A DNA stretch of 64,000 nucleotides from NCBI GenBank assembly GCA_036429605.1, contig JAVFKD010000015.1, forward strand, positions 3,805,421 to 3,869,420, written 5' to 3'. Every line of letters begins with the position of its first letter. Within the stretch, counting starts at the first letter, position 1. The stretch is from Cladobotryum mycophilum. Taxonomy: Eukaryota > Ascomycota > Sordariomycetes > Hypocreales > Hypocreaceae. Under the pieces are notes generated by a model that saw only the letters and a program-made list of their open reading frames with translations, made no database searches and was not told where the DNA came from. This document shows positions 37,399 to 51,204 of the stretch, one piece after another. Position numbers and translations under genes: made by a program.

Positions 37399-38937
37399 TT
37401 AGACAGCGGCCGGTGCTGTCGTAGAGCTACCGGAGCTCGTTTCTGACCCCCCACTCAATGCAATAATCCCCAGAAACCGCTCTAGCCTCTTCATGATCTC
37501 CTCCAGAACCTCAGACGTGACCTTACAAGTGATGTCCTTGCTGTTAGCCGTTGACAGAATATACTCTAGCCACGACACAACTCCCATTTGCCTTTCGAGG
37601 TACATGCGCAGCATGTGCTTTGAAAACCCCACGCTGACTGTTTCATCGAGTTGGACCTTGGTGCAGCAGATTGAGTGCTCAGGATGAGAGTTTCTGCCAG
37701 CCTCAGCGTCATTTAGGCTGGAGATCCCATTTGGTGCGCAGTTGCAGCATCGAGAATGGTCTCTAATGCAATGGTGCTCAAATAAACCGATGAGATTGCC
37801 CAGCGCCATGGTCATCAGCAGCAGGGTTTGGCCACAGTGTGGTTTCGTCAAACAAACTGGACAACCAAGGATCTTCTCACGCCCTTTACGAACATTCTCA
37901 TCGACATTGAAGAGAACATCGAGGTTGAGCTGGTAGTCGAGAGCCTGGAACTCGGTAATGTAGGCGAGTTGATCACACAGACTCGTAATACAGTCCAGTA
38001 TGCACCGAGCTTCCAACGGCACCGATGCTGTAACATCACTCGGGCGGACAAAGGCTGTCTCGGATGTGGGAAAGCTGCCTTGTGTTTGTTCATTTTCACA
38101 TCTCCTAAATGAGTTGTTTTCCTGAGGAGAATCATCATCCATCGGGGCGTGGTTCTGGTAGAAGTCTGTCTGCTTGTCTGTCGAAGAGACATCGCAGTAA
38201 GGGGATTGTTGAGGAGTGAGGCCAGAGGGACCAGGACTACTCTCTGGGGAGGCCATCGACGGCAAAGTTAGAGAGATTGGAGAGCTGATGCACTGAGAAG
38301 GAGAGTCGTACGGCGTGGATGTGGCATAGTTTGTGACTGGGCTTGGAAGTCCGGTTGGTGATAAGTCCATGTCGTTACTCAAACAAGACCATTCGACTGT
38401 ACCCACATCATATTCTCCTGTGTGATAGTTGTAAACCAACTGTCCAGAGGAAGCTGTTTCGGTAATGGGTGATGACGGGTTTGCTGGAACCGTCATCAGG
38501 TTGCTGGGATTGACTGAGCCCGGAGGTAGATAATAGTCTGCCGGTGAATGAGAAAGCGGAGTGGCTGAGAAGGCTGTCTGGTCGCGGTTTACGTGAGGGA
38601 CACTGGTCTTTTGTTCAGGATGTTGCAAAGATAATTCGTATCCTTTGTTTTGTCGTCGTTTCTTTGAGGCTGTCGCTTGTCTCTGGCGTGGTCGTGATTG
38701 TTGCTTTCTTGATGGCTTGGACGCATCCCTAGCCAGGTGAGGTGGTGTTGGTTGGCCATTCCGAGCCGCCTGTTCGGCGAGCGATTTGTGAGATGGACGG
38801 CCAATCTTCCGATATTGGCTGTAGACGCATGGCTGGCCTCGCTGAGAACATCTCGAACACGACGGTTTCGCTTGGCTGCACTTGACCTTTGTGCTCAGAC
38901 AAGTGTCACACGACGAACGAATCTTGACTTCTAGCAT
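37399..38937 (-). CDS. second AflR-like Zn2Cys6 regulator
   Basis: Intronless 512-aa nuclear regulator. Zinc cluster at residues 10-37 (Cys10, 13, 20, 27, 30, 37). A strongly basic segment (residues about 70-100, RKQQSRPRQRQATASKKRRQ) should serve as nuclear localisation signal. A Ser/Pro-rich middle follows. The C-terminal region (around LDVLFNVDENVRKGREKIL, CPVC, LLLMTMALGNLIGLFEHHC) resembles the AflR domain: a leucine-rich helix, a Cys-x2-Cys, then a hydrophobic helix. It lies next to the FSH1 hydrolase and 8 kb from the PKS, so the cluster appears to have two AflR-type regulators. Whether it acts on the PKS or on a different gene set cannot be told from sequence. Confidence 0.85.
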   Translation of the reverse strand: MLEVKIRSSCDTCLSTKVKCSQAKPSCSRCSQRGQPCVYSQYRKIGRPSHKSLAEQAARNGQPTPPHLARDASKPSRKQQSRPRQRQATASKKRRQNKGYELSLQHPEQKTSVPHVNRDQTAFSATPLSHSPADYYLPPGSVNPSNLMTVPANPSSPITETASSGQLVYNYHTGEYDVGTVEWSCLSNDMDLSPTGLPSPVTNYATSTPYDSPSQCISSPISLTLPSMASPESSPGPSGLTPQQSPYCDVSSTDKQTDFYQNHAPMDDDSPQENNSFRRCENEQTQGSFPTSETAFVRPSDVTASVPLEARCILDCITSLCDQLAYITEFQALDYQLNLDVLFNVDENVRKGREKILGCPVCLTKPHCGQTLLLMTMALGNLIGLFEHHCIRDHSRCCNCAPNGISSLNDAEAGRNSHPEHSICCTKVQLDETVSVGFSKHMLRMYLERQMGVVSWLEYILSTANSKDITCKVTSEVLEEIMKRLERFLGIIALSGGSETSSGSSTTAPAAV

Positions 38938-41900
38938 GATGTAAACGACGAAAGTACTGTTGAGAAGAGATAATGAATAAGGGGAGTTCGTTGGTGTTGA
39001 AGGGTTGGTGACTGAGGACCGGAAGAAGCTACAAGGTGGCTGGGCAATATATCATGAATGAGGTCGTAACGGATAATGCGCGAGTCTCGGTGTCAGTGTG
39101 CAGTTGCTGATTGTTTGTCTCGACCAATGTTTGCTGACAGGGCCAGTCAGCGTAGGTAATGTGTTTTACGATGAAGCAAACATTTGAGATGAAGGATTCG
39201 GAGCGGGTTTAAAGCTATTGTGGTGGAGAAGCATGACACAGGGCTCCGAAGGATTGTGGGTTGTTTGTTAACAAACATTTGTTGGTCATCGGCAAAAGTC
39301 ATGTATGTTGGTCGACGAGGTGTGGCGAGCAACATCACTAAGTCTCACATTGAAACATTCAGATGGTCAACGGCCAACAAATGTCTTGAAGTTTCACCGC
39401 GTGGTATGGATGGTCGAAGCAGCTGTAGATATATTCTATTAATGTAATTAATGCATGGCGAGCATGAGCATACAATTGAGCGTAGCAAAAAGAAGAAGAA
39501 GCATAATTTGAAACGGCGATGTCTTGATCTTGCTTTTCGGTCATGTAAGGCTAGGTTAATCTTTGTAAAATGTACACACTCTGGGGCATGTACCCAGGAA
39601 ATCTATGTGGAACTAAACACTAAGTGGAATCAATCACCGCCCCCATGGGCCGTCGCTACCTACTCGGTATGAAACGGGAATCCTACTGCGAGGCACTTTT
39701 GCAACAAGGCGTCCAATGAAGACGTGCGTTTGGGTCCCGTCCACCCGTTGTTGGGTTGGATAAGTATGACATTCATGAATCTAAAATCCTCAATAGGTAA
39801 GTCCCGTCACCACGTGCCGGGCTTGTCCTGATCCAGCCGGGCTATTGCCTATCGAGAGTTTATGGCTAATGACTGCGCAACTGGTATGTATGTGTGCCTT
39901 TCCGTCGTTTGCTACAGAGTATTTAGTCTGCTGGAACATCATCTCCCGTCCCGCTTAAGATCCCCACAGGGGCGGCACGACGAGACAGTGAGGTGAGTGG
40001 CAGAACTTCTGCTGTTGGTCGATGGCATATCATTATAGCGATATGCATACCCTATTGCACGAAGTCACAGGAGCTTTCAGTTAAGCATGATGCCAAGAGG
40101 GTGGGGTCACAGCCTACCAGATGAAACTGGATCCAAGAATCCTGAGCCCCCTTCGTCGCCATTTCTTGACATAGGAATACATCGCACAGCAACATCAAGT
40201 TACCTATTAAAGCTTCACGTTACCCCATGAAGCAACATTCCAAAAGGGGCAACTTGTGGTGAGCAGAAAATCGCGGGACGGGACGAGAGTATCGTATGCC
40301 ACGCCATGCCCTGCCATACTACGCCTTGCTCTGATCCGTGCTGCTGCCAAAATAAGGATTTTGTCACAGATGCCTACGTAGTTGCATACGTGCATACACA
40401 CAGGGACAAACAACAACTAACAAAACCCAAAAATGGCATGTCCACCGTCCGGTCTTCTCCCGAGTTGGATATTTAACGCCCCAAAGCCAATCAGAGCCAG
40501 CAAAACAAGTACTGTCAACGAATCACCAACGCTAGGAGGAGGCGCCGCCCTTAACGTGGCGCTCCGGTTTGACTGCATGCAGCCAGTGAAAAAATCGTCG
40601 TAGATTGATGGACCAACAGAGACAATATCTGCGCACGCGGCAGCTTTGGCGTGCCCTCCACACCTTTGCCACAGGCAGAGAATTTACTTGAACTGTCGGG
40701 TGTTGATAAAGCCCGAGGCAGAATGCGGCACAGCCATGTCCACCATCATCTTTTCCCTTGCCGTCTTGCGAACCGGGTGATGATTCCTTGTTGCACTGAT
40801 AAATCCCTTCTAAATTATGAGGTGATATCCAGCCTTGATATACTATGGAAATACCTCATAAGAAGCAGGTCTGTTTATGGATGCTCTGTATTGTAACCTG
40901 AACTTCTATAGCATCAGGCTCGTGCTGGAGTCTCCCCTGGAGGAAATGGTGGGGGGATTGGAAATGTATATTCTTGGGCAAAATTGCATTCCAGTACAAA
41001 GTACGGAGTCAATACTTTTATTCTTTTCTATGCATCCTAGAATAAACTTCTATCAGCTTTGTATTCCACGGAGCAAAAATACATCTTGGTATTTTGACTG
41101 AGAGACAAGAGCATCGCTGGGAGGGATGACCCTGAAATTCCAGCACCCCTCGCCCCGTCATTTCAATCAACAGCACTGTCAGCGCTGACCTCTCGTATGG
41201 TCATTGCCCCTCGGATTCTCTTTGTAACCCAGATTTTAATCAGTTCTCGCCAGAATGGCCGGAGGGTAACAGTCATAGATCCAAGAAAATAATTCCGGAA
41301 AACCCGATCAGGGCAAATCTGGATGACAGTCTTGCGACGCTTGCAGACGGTACAACAGGCACGCCGCTTCATCCCTGCTGTTCTGTAACCCAGATCGTTC
41401 ACAACATGGCATGGATAAGTACATTCACTCTGTTAAAGGATCTTTTATCCGGGTTGGCAGTTCCACTGTAGGCAGAGTCCGAATTACCAAATGCTCACGT
41501 GTTCGTAGTCACTCCAAAGAGAAGACCGCGGGCGCCGAACGACCACCCACCCACCATTTACCCTGCAGACAAAACGATGTGCACCCAAACGGGAACGGGG
41601 CGCAAGATGGACGGCAACACCAACATCAGCTCAACAGATAAAGCCGGTATTGTAATGGATCATACGATCGTATCCTTTGCCAAATTTTTAAATTATAGCT
41701 ATCTGGCAGGCATGTAATTTGTCTCATCACTAGTTTCTCAAGATACGTGGTCCCATTGCAACCTACGTATCATATTGTTAACCCCACACTACCCTCCCAG
41801 TATTTTTCCTTCCTTCTAATGATGAAATATTGTGATATTTCCAAGATTCCTCGATCGAGAAACTGTTCAATCTGCTAGTCACACAGGGCCACAGCCTTCA

Positions 41901-43601
41901 TCGGCTATGGTGGCATTTCTCGGCCGGGCAACGGAGCCAGTGGAGTTGAATGGCAACCCTCGGCCATGTCAGAATTTGGCAATCCTGAGAATATCCCGAA
42001 TGTTACGGAAAGCTATTACCCGAAAATGGATGATCCTTCTGGCGGGGGCAAGACTAGGTAAGCTCTTTGTAATAAACCCTATTTTTGGACGGCATTCCCC
42101 CTCGATATGAAAGCTTGGCGTGGTCATCGCCAATCAACACTATTCAGAGCAGCCTCCAAAGAAAATGTATTCTCATCCGACGAGCAGAAAAAAGCTGGCC
42201 ACACAGACAAATCGACGTATGCGTCAATATTTCCACGAGTATGTGAATGTCTCTTCATTCCACTACGAGTTCGCCCTCTCAGTCTTTATACAGATGCCGA
42301 TCCCCATGTCTGCTCTATGGACCGTCTGTCAATGGGCCGCTTTACTGCTAAGTGAATCTGGACTGCCCTATCCTTCCCAAGGCCCGCATCGAAAAAGAGT
42401 CTTAGACATGCCTCATGACCATCTATTGGCTTCATGGACTTGATTGCTTAATTACAGGATATGATAACCATAGAACGAAAACATAATCCCGACAAAGTAC
42501 CAACGAAACCCCCTCGACGACGCAAAACGAGTTAATGTAGAGATCGGTTACCCACTACGAAAACCCCGTTATGGTAACATTGGGTACAATCGCCAATTGC
42601 GTGTACCCCCTCAAATATCCCCTCAGAACATCGCCCACGCTGTCAATTGCGAACATCAGAGTGCAACACAAGGCTTCAGGCCGACTAGACCTACACCAGC
42701 TCTACCCACTTTGGCGGCTCACGAACGCGTCCAACAATAGCATGAGATAGCTCGACGTAGGAGATATTACCGTGGAATGATAGAGCTACCGATATATGGT
42801 GATTCACGTCAATGGCTATCGATAGCTGCTGGTATGCAAATAAGGTCAATTGATCATGTCAGCCATCCTACTTGGGGTTGTGTTATTGAAACGGTCAATT
42901 GGCATTGGACAGGATAACGAGAAGGTTGCTTGAATGATGAATGGAGAAATATGCATACATTTGGAGGGATAGCAGGTCCGTAGCCGTCACGTCACAGTTT
43001 GCAACAAACCGATGGAGCATTTGTCTACCGACACCCTTGCAAACGCAGCGTGCCTTCTAGTCGGCGACCTGGAGGCCACGGAGTAAATACAAAGCCAACG
43101 ATAGATATGGTTGCTCAAACATACCTGTTTGTGTCGAATTCATGTCACTTGTTGATAAATAGCTCATTTTCAGAATGCGAGATCCAGAAAGGGGGTTCTG
43201 TATACCACCCCTAAAGCACGCTCGGCTAATAGTATATACAATATTCTTTACAGTATTTGCCAATCCATACAGGACACGCAGACCACCCATTCCAGCACCG
43301 GGCGGTTCAGGTTTGTACAAAAAGGTGTTCCGTCGCAGCAAGCCGACGTGGGTGAGATAAATAGGGGATATTTCGCAGTCCTGAGAAGGTGTGTGCATAC
43401 AAATTATTCAGGGCTATGCGCTCGAAGAAAACAGTGTTGGGGGTAATAATTATAGTTATTTTCGCCTCCCATCGTGTTCTTGGAAGGACGATATTCAATC
43501 ATTCCGGTCGCAACGATCAGACATCTAGTCAACCTCGACAAAACCATCTTTTTCGCGAAAGGTAATCGCGACCCTTCGTACACCCAGCCCAAGCTAATTC
43601 C
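38938..43601. other. gene desert between two regulators
   Basis: About 4.7 kb. The first few hundred bases contain the promoter of the regulator at 38937. Frames up to about 110 codons occur (for example 43057-43398 minus, 42120-42443 plus) but none shows domain or signal features. No RNA gene or transposon recognised. Confidence 0.45.
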
Positions 43602-45292
43602 CTAGATAAACCAAGGAACAGCGGTCTCGTAGTTGATGAAATCCCACCATTTCATCCCTTGTGCGGGATTCGAGTCGTTATGAAGATCATATTGCTTCCA
43701 GCAGGCCTCGATGATGTGTCGCATCACTCGGATGTTGCCAATATTCCTCACATTGTTCATGAGATCCAGTGTTTGCATAATTTTTATCCGTTGCTCGTCC
43801 GTTTCACACGAGCAGGCAATCATGAACACTGGCCATGGGCTCGTAACCACCTTGAGGCTGTCAAACACCTCAAAAGCCTGCTGCAGATAGGTCGTCTGGT
43901 GATCGTTGTCTCCGGGCAAGGGACACACATGAAGAAGGTAGAGGAAGACCCCAAGCCGATACAGTTCAGCCGTAACCAGGATTCGGGAGCGTCTGGCGGG
44001 CGTCTCAAATGCTTCTCCATCGGGATCGATGCGTTGGACTAGGTTGACCAGCCTGTGTTCTAGCTCTGAGCGCTGATTGATCATTTCAAGTGAATTGACA
44101 TCAGCCTCGTTACGCATCAATGCCCCTCGCAGCTTATTTAGCCTCTGAATGATGGCAATGATTTCGAGCGAGCAGCCTAATGGACCAAGAATCTTATCAT
44201 TTTAGTTAGTCTAACATTCCATCTACGATAGCGAAACCGACTTACAAGAGTAGCATCCAAATCAGAGGGCTCGGGGAGGAAAACAAAGTCGAGGTAGCCA
44301 TGGTCCTCACGTTGAGGCTGTGTAAAACACGCAAGGACTTCGTGATAAAGAAACCAGGTGAAGAAGAAGTCGCCTTGTGTACGCTGTTTATGGTTCCGAT
44401 AGACTTTACTCAACATGTGCTTTGCGCCATCAAGGTGCATCGTCCAGTTGCCTTCTGTTTCGTCAAAGACCTAGAAACAGTCAGTAAATAGCTTCAGGGA
44501 TCACACCAACAGAATATATTCACTCACATTGTATATGCACAACATCATAGAGGCTGCCAACTGGGTTTCACTGACGTCCGCGGAGCTTGCAGAATCCCGA
44601 GAGGCCAGCGAAGCCGATAAGTGGCGAATCGCATTTGTTTTGTACTGGAAAGCAGCCTCAATCCCACTGTGATGGAATGCCGAAACGGCCATCATAGAGT
44701 TCCAAAGAGCTTTGGACGGAGCATCATCGCCAGAGAGTACCATCGGCAGCAGTGCTGTGCGAAAACCATTTTGTACTTGGGTCGTAGAGATCATGGGGGC
44801 AATCACCTTCTCATCTGCTTTCGTATCAGTATAAAATCCTACCTGAAGCATCACAGAAAGACTTACAATACGACATAAACATGGCATCTTGATTGATCAT
44901 GGTCGGATGAAGTTCAAGACTCCGAGGCGGAGGACGCCTAACCAGCGCGTTGTGAGGCTTTCCATCCCCCGCGGAAGCTACATCACCAAACGTGAAATTC
45001 AGGAAATGCCGCCCGTAGCCTTCAGAAGATGTGCTGGTATTGGCCGAGGGGTCGTATACCACTATTCCAGTGTCCCTTCGTCTGCCATCATGACGATCCG
45101 GCCACAGTAGCCGAACACCGTAGCCCAAGCATTGTCTCCCCGTTCGGGAGCAGTTGTCGCAGGTCGGCAGGCCCCTGTCGCACCCGATCTTGCGTTCTAG
45201 CCTTGCTTGTCAGCAAAATGAAGGGGGAGGGGACGTTCAAGCGCGACTCGTTACTCACGTTTACATGTCCAACAGCCTTGCTTAGCTTTCAT
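43602..45292 (-). CDS. Zn2Cys6 transcription factor (fungal_trans_2 type)
   Basis: Regulator of 488 aa from five exons: 45292-45259, 45196-44867, 44814-44528, 44470-44246, 44192-43602 (introns of 62, 52, 57 and 53 nt, all GT-AG). The first splice completes the zinc cluster: Cys7, Cys10, Cys17, Cys24, Cys27, Cys34 in C-x2-C-x6-C-x6-C-x2-C-x6-C. At the second junction I prefer the CAG acceptor because it gives FMSYYEKVIAPM, matching the YYDKVI-type motif usual at the start of the fungal_trans_2 region; a nearby AAG acceptor would add one residue. The body is alpha-helical as usual in this class. No catalytic partner gene is adjacent; it lies alone between two gene-poor stretches. Confidence 0.85.
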
Positions 45293-48200
45293 GATGAGGT
45301 CCCGCAGAGTCTCGGAGCTGATCCGAATCAAGTAACCAAACGCCTCCGCTCCAGAAATAACACCAGGAAAGTATCTTGGGCATGGTCACCTTGCCACACC
45401 AGTTTTATTCCAGGGATATTGGATCCATAAAACAGCAGAACGTTTTCAGAGAGTTTGTCAAACATGCATGCAGTATTAAGGTATTCAGACACTTGGCAGT
45501 TTGTTTGCTCTGGATTGAAGAAAATTCCGCTCCGAATATCCCTCGCTGAGTAAGCTCTGTGTAAGAAAGCCAGCGAGTCGGGGTCGGGGCATCTGTCAGT
45601 CAGATGCTGGCATATCACATTGGCTGGTCCGGCCTCGCCGGCGCATCTTCTCGTTGGGAACAGATCTCGAAAGAAAATACTGACTGGTGTGCATCAGACC
45701 GCAAAACAACAACATTGCTGACACAGATAGTTGTGAGAGGAAGAAAAATAAATATAGGGTGTAATATATTCGAATCTTGTTGTCGTTCTCGGGGACTTGG
45801 TACACTCCGAATATCCCTAATCTCCCCTTGCGATAGCCCCAGGCTTCATCCCAAACGTCCCTCATCACCCCCATGGACATTTGTGAAGGTATTCCACGAA
45901 GTTTATCACAGTCTCAATGCTTGCGGTGAGGAATTATTGTAAGCCCTGGCTTAACCCCGTCGTCTAGCGTCAGATCAGTCGTCGGGTCGATTCCGAACCT
46001 CGTGAAGAACTACAGGTGGCAGCTCTTCCCGAAATGGCTCCGTGCCAATTCCCAATCAGTGCGTAATCGTTGGCGATTAACTTGAACGGGCGCGCCCATG
46101 AAATCAAGCATGAATGAGGCCATAAAAGGTACCAGTGCGGTGTTTTCCACCTAGCGCGCAGGACTGTTACTTGTAGATCTACAGTCAGAACAGAATCGAC
46201 ACCATGCAGCCTTGTCCAAATTGCTGAACGTTCCAGCATACCAGTGCAATGGAAAAGAGTGGCTTCTCCCTGTTTCAATCTCTGAGCCCCCTTCAAATGC
46301 CTTCCCGTAGTATCTATATCCTTGTAGGGTGGTGGTTTCATACATGCCCAGCTATCCACTCCTAGCGGATCCATCCTCGACATGGGTGAAATTCTCGAGG
46401 TTGGGTGGCGGGGGTCTTTGCTCTCCATGAGTACACATTATAGGGGTAGGAGAAGACCTCGACACCCTCTATTTGGCGAAGCGGTCGTTTCAACTCGTCA
46501 AGTCGGTGCAAGTCATTAATCCGAAGAATCTCAAAACTTGAACAGAGCAAGTTAAGGGCCATTAGGAGGAATAAATCGCAGGTCGTGCATACGAAAGCCG
46601 ATGCAAACGCCCCAGCATCCCGAAAATTTAACCACCCGGACAGAGCGATAAATGGTGGACCAAACAGCGCTGTGTTAAGAACATGGGGTACTATAACATC
46701 ATCTATTGGGGTCTTACAAAAGCGGGCCAAAAGTTCAACATGGCCTGTTTAAGGTGGCATTGTACTCCGTAATAATCCTGAAGCAGGATCGGCCGAATTG
46801 TAGTGGAGAAAAGGATGCAGGGAGACAAAAAGTTGGGATCACTAATCTGGGCCAACAGTGACTTTGTTTTTCTCCATATGAGCCATGGCAGTGAGTTACC
46901 AGAAAACCTGACATGCTTGGAAGAATCTCCAAAAAAGCAACATCTTTGTTTCAGTGGTTCTGGCCATCATCGCATCATTTCCACCACAAATATGGACCAG
47001 ACTACCGATGATAGCCTCCATTGATTACCTTGGTCTCCGGTGGAACATTCGTTATTAAAGATGCTCCGAATGCTGATCGTGCAGATTCTCGGCCTGACTC
47101 GTTCAAATCTGGATCTCTTGCATTGGAATACGTGCGCTAAAGCGCTGAGACATCTCCAGCATACAGACGGACAACACAACGGCGGCCTCTTTTATATAGG
47201 GTAACCTAGGTTGTTCAAGACGCGTGAAGAACGCAAGGCAAGAAATTGGAAGTTTGCTGGAAAAGGGTTGAAATAGTTCTCGTGAAGTATTGGTCGTCGA
47301 GTTGCTGTGGTTTTCAGTGGCTCTGAGCTACAATTATGGTCCATAAACCTTTCAACTAAAGGTTATGAATATAGATAAATACTGCAGTCCGTCGTGTAGA
47401 TGCATTCAAGAGTAACAGTAAGTCACACATCCGTCAAAGTGACAACGTCAAGTCAACAGATCTAATTGCAATTGATGAGGTTACGGGGGGTCAAGGTGCG
47501 TGTTTTCTTCCTCATTATTGAATCAAAAGACGAATTTATTTTCAATATACCAAGTCTCACATATTTATTTTGCCCAGGGCGAGGATGGATACCTTCCTTC
47601 TTCATCAAGCCATGTAAGGCCTAACAAATCCTTCAACACCACCTGTAACATCATTCCTGGCGCTGTGCTTATGATAAGAGATCCATTTGGAAGGTCTGTT
47701 CCAAAAAAAATACATCGCACATGTCAGCGACGCATCTTGTTGGGATGCCTATTCAGTTTTTCAAATCATGTGGCGTGGCCTGTCTCATAGGACTTGAACA
47801 GTGGCCATTGACAGGAGAATTCATCGGATTGTACTCCGTACCTGTACAAATTTGCTGCCCTGCCATAGTGTCACATGAGAATTAGTTACCCTACATAAAA
47901 TGTACAACAGTATACACTTAAACGCATCTCGTCGGTAGATATGAGGAATTGGCGTTGTGTCTTTTCGAATAGGCATGATTCTATCGCATCCAAATAGAAG
48001 ATAACGGATCTAAAGGCGTGAGCATCTATGAGCCAAAAGCTTACAAACAAAACGGTGAACTGACAATTCAAGCTTCAACACAACTTCTAACACTGATATC
48101 TGTGTTTACATCCAGTGTACCTCTACCTCCGTTGTGTTGGAGCCAGTCAATTAAACATCCTCCTATCCGCATATATGATCCATTCATCCCGTAAATACGA

Positions 48201-51200
48201 GCCAGACGTTTGTCATTGGCCGTTTCAAATTAGCCATGAACCTGCTATTTGAGCCTAGTGCATATCACTTCTATTTGAAGCATGGGACGTGGTGCTGACA
48301 TGTCACCTTGTTATCTCTAGGCAATGTTGGTCATATGCTACCTGTAACGGCTAGGATACTGTTTTGATTGAACAACTCACCCCTATCAATATGCTGAATT
48401 TTAGGAGAAAACAGTCTCTGGTGCCATTGGGTATCATTGACATGGCCTTCTACCAAGGCCCGATATGCTTGATGACCTCGGCCATCTATCATGACGTCTT
48501 ACAAAGACGAGAATGGTCTGCAGTCATCTGTGCTCTACTCCTCATTGTAACCTTCCCTAAAACCGGATGTGGAGGGTGCATGGCGCGGTGGACATATCTT
48601 TTGCACCGACAAGAAATTGTTGGACGTTCTGCGTCTTCTTACCCATGCGTGTGATGTCTCTGCTTCAGGCGCCGCAGATGGGTCTCCGGCTCAGCTGCTC
48701 CGATGATCAACTGTAGAAGCCCTGTCACCTCCCTGAGCTGGGCACATTTAGCCGCGACAAGCTGCAGGGCCTCGGGGCATCCGCGATTTAACATCGATGG
48801 GGGTCATGTCCTCCGAGATCCGAAAGGATTGGGGTCTTGGTTACGCCCCTGATTATGGAAGCTATTATCAGCCGGTGGGTAGAAAGCCACCCTGACATGG
48901 GGCCCGGACGTCGGATGCTAAATTCGACTTGGCGAAAATTTCCAGAATTTTGGCAAAACAGCCCCTCCCCCTTTTCTGTGCCACGGCTTCTGACAGCCAG
49001 TAAGCTTAATAAACTTCCTAATTAATTTTTCTTCCCTTATAGATTAAAAGAGAGAAGCTGGTCTCGGCGGTTTGAACCCCAGGCCAACTTATGATTGCGG
49101 ATTACATATTGGTAGAAACAATACGGATGCTCTTCTCGCGAAATGTACAAGGTCAAGCAACTCTGTTGTCTGAGCTTGGGTGGAGGTTAGCGGGGCAGCT
49201 CCATCGACATGGGCTTGTAATCTGGGGAATGGTGGATGCTGTGTCACCGTCTAGAGGAATTTGCTTACACCTCTGAACGATGTCTCGTAGAGTATAGAAC
49301 AGCGCACAAAGTTGCCCTTTTTAGTTGGTGTTTCCGCTACAACGATCTCTGAACTTAAATTCATGGTATCTTCTCGAAGATCCGGAATCTGCATCCGGAA
49401 AACATCTTTGAACTCGGCTCCGAAGTTTTCACAACAAGCATCTTGATGCACTAGCAAGAACTTCACCCCCAATAAGTTTGTTGTTAAATACTGTCAACAT
49501 GTCTTAGAATCAGGTGTTGGGAGCCTGGAGTGGGCCGGCAACAGTCCTATGTCTAAGCACTAAGACCCAGATGGTTCGGTCACAGTCCACATGCCAACAT
49601 TTCGCAAACAAAACTCTCCGATTCGTGTATATCTTTGGCACATCCAACCTCCTTCCAAGTAGGGCATACTCCATCTGACCTGCTAGTCATCATGATCCTC
49701 TGCAGTGACTGGAAAATTATCACGTATACGCTGGTAAGCTTTGCTGATGAAGGTGCTGACCAAATGGTAACCTAACTGTTTGACCAATATCTCCGCACAG
49801 TGGGCTTCATTGATCTAATGCTCCTCAATTTTAGCCATGATGGGTATCAGTTGCAAGTAAATAGAGTGCCATCAATTCTCGTATGAGCCGACTGCTGCTC
49901 CGGCCTGCGGACAACCTTGGAAATTTGTGCAAGCAAGGAACAATGGCGGGTTGGGATTGTCGGTTCCCGTCGATCCTTGCCTTAGCGAAGTACGCTTCCC
50001 CGCAATTTAAATGTGACCCTACATTAATAACTGTCCTTAATTGTTTCTTAAAATGTTTCACACGGGTTGGCGTCTGCCAACTCGCAAGCCCCGCATGCTG
50101 TTGCATTTCCATGCAAGCTCCTCAAGGATAAATCGTACGGGTGAGCCGGGTAAAGAGAAAATATATGCTATGGCTCTCCTTGCAAAGGGACGGTGACAGC
50201 ATGTGAAACAACTGAAGGGTTACATTGTAGATTACAAGGACGGAGATATTTATCCTATTGGATGGGCACAGTGTGGAAGTTCCAGAAGAATAGAGATCTT
50301 GGTTGAAGAAACAGGGATTTAAAGCGGCATATGGATATTCGTATTCAGCTTTTCCCCTTTCTATTTCCAACATAGCCGGTGGAAGCTTGCATAGCCGGTA
50401 ATGAATTTATTTTTCCGCATTGTTTGATCGATATACTCTTATTTAACCTCCATATGATGGCGGTACGCATGAGAACAAGGCGTCGATGGAGACGGTGTGG
50501 CCCGCTATGATCCTATAACACGTAGATATTATAGCAAGGCAAGATTTTCCTGTTATCTTGTGCAAGATGAGTGGAACTGGGATTGATATTCCAAATCCAT
50601 GCTTCAACCAAGCTATGACTTTGGTAATCCGTAAATATGCAGGTTTCACAAATAGGATCATCTCGAAGACTTTAGCCCACGTCGAGGTTCAACCTGCAGA
50701 GATGGCGTCTCGACACTAAGTTATTAGCCCCCCAGGCCTCAGATTTGGGCTTTGTTGCTAGATGACTACGGATACCCCGGCGCCAAGACAGAATTGTCTA
50801 AAAGAAGGCCCGTTTGCGAGGACGACTGGAAGTTTAGGGGTGAGAAAAAGTAGGCCCGTTTCAAAGTAGGTCCGACAAATCAAGTGCAAATGCAGGCTGA
50901 TGTTTTAAATTTTGGTTTAGGTGACCCGGTCGAAGAGCCAGGCATGGGATGATGAGATGGGGCTGGCGGGAGATCTGCATCTACTATTCGTGCCCAGTTT
51001 TAGCCGGCAAGGAGGCGAATGGCGGAAACGGTCCCACACGTTCCTGGTGGGAGAGCCTGGTCCATGAAGATGGACGTTGGCCGAAGCAACTATATAAGGC
51101 GTCTTGAATGTCTCCCTCCATCTATCAAGTTATCATCACACCGCATCACACAGAAACACAATCGACAGGTTCAATTCTGTTTCTCTATAACAACCTCAAC

Positions 51201-51204
51201 CATC
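45293..51204. other. gene desert with one possible membrane-protein relic
   Basis: About 5.9 kb. On the minus strand near 46680-46440 a stretch reads like part of a membrane protein (GPPFIALSGWLNF, then a hydrophobic segment and LNLLCSSFEILRI), but it has an upstream in-frame stop, no ATG and no clean junctions, so I treat it as a possible relic. The last 115 bases are the promoter of the 51205 gene. Nothing else is supported. Confidence 0.35.
51091..51098 (+). promoter_or_regulatory. TATA box of the LPMO-like gene
   Basis: TATATAAG 107-114 bases upstream of the ATG at 51205; a clean core promoter position. Confidence 0.55.

Noticed and set aside
41163..41402. minus-strand frame with CTVCKRRK resembling a zinc-cluster start
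   Set aside because: Only two cysteines are correctly spaced and the rest of the cluster is absent.
49041..49085. GGTTTGAACCCC, B-box-like
   Set aside because: No A box or cloverleaf can be drawn around it.
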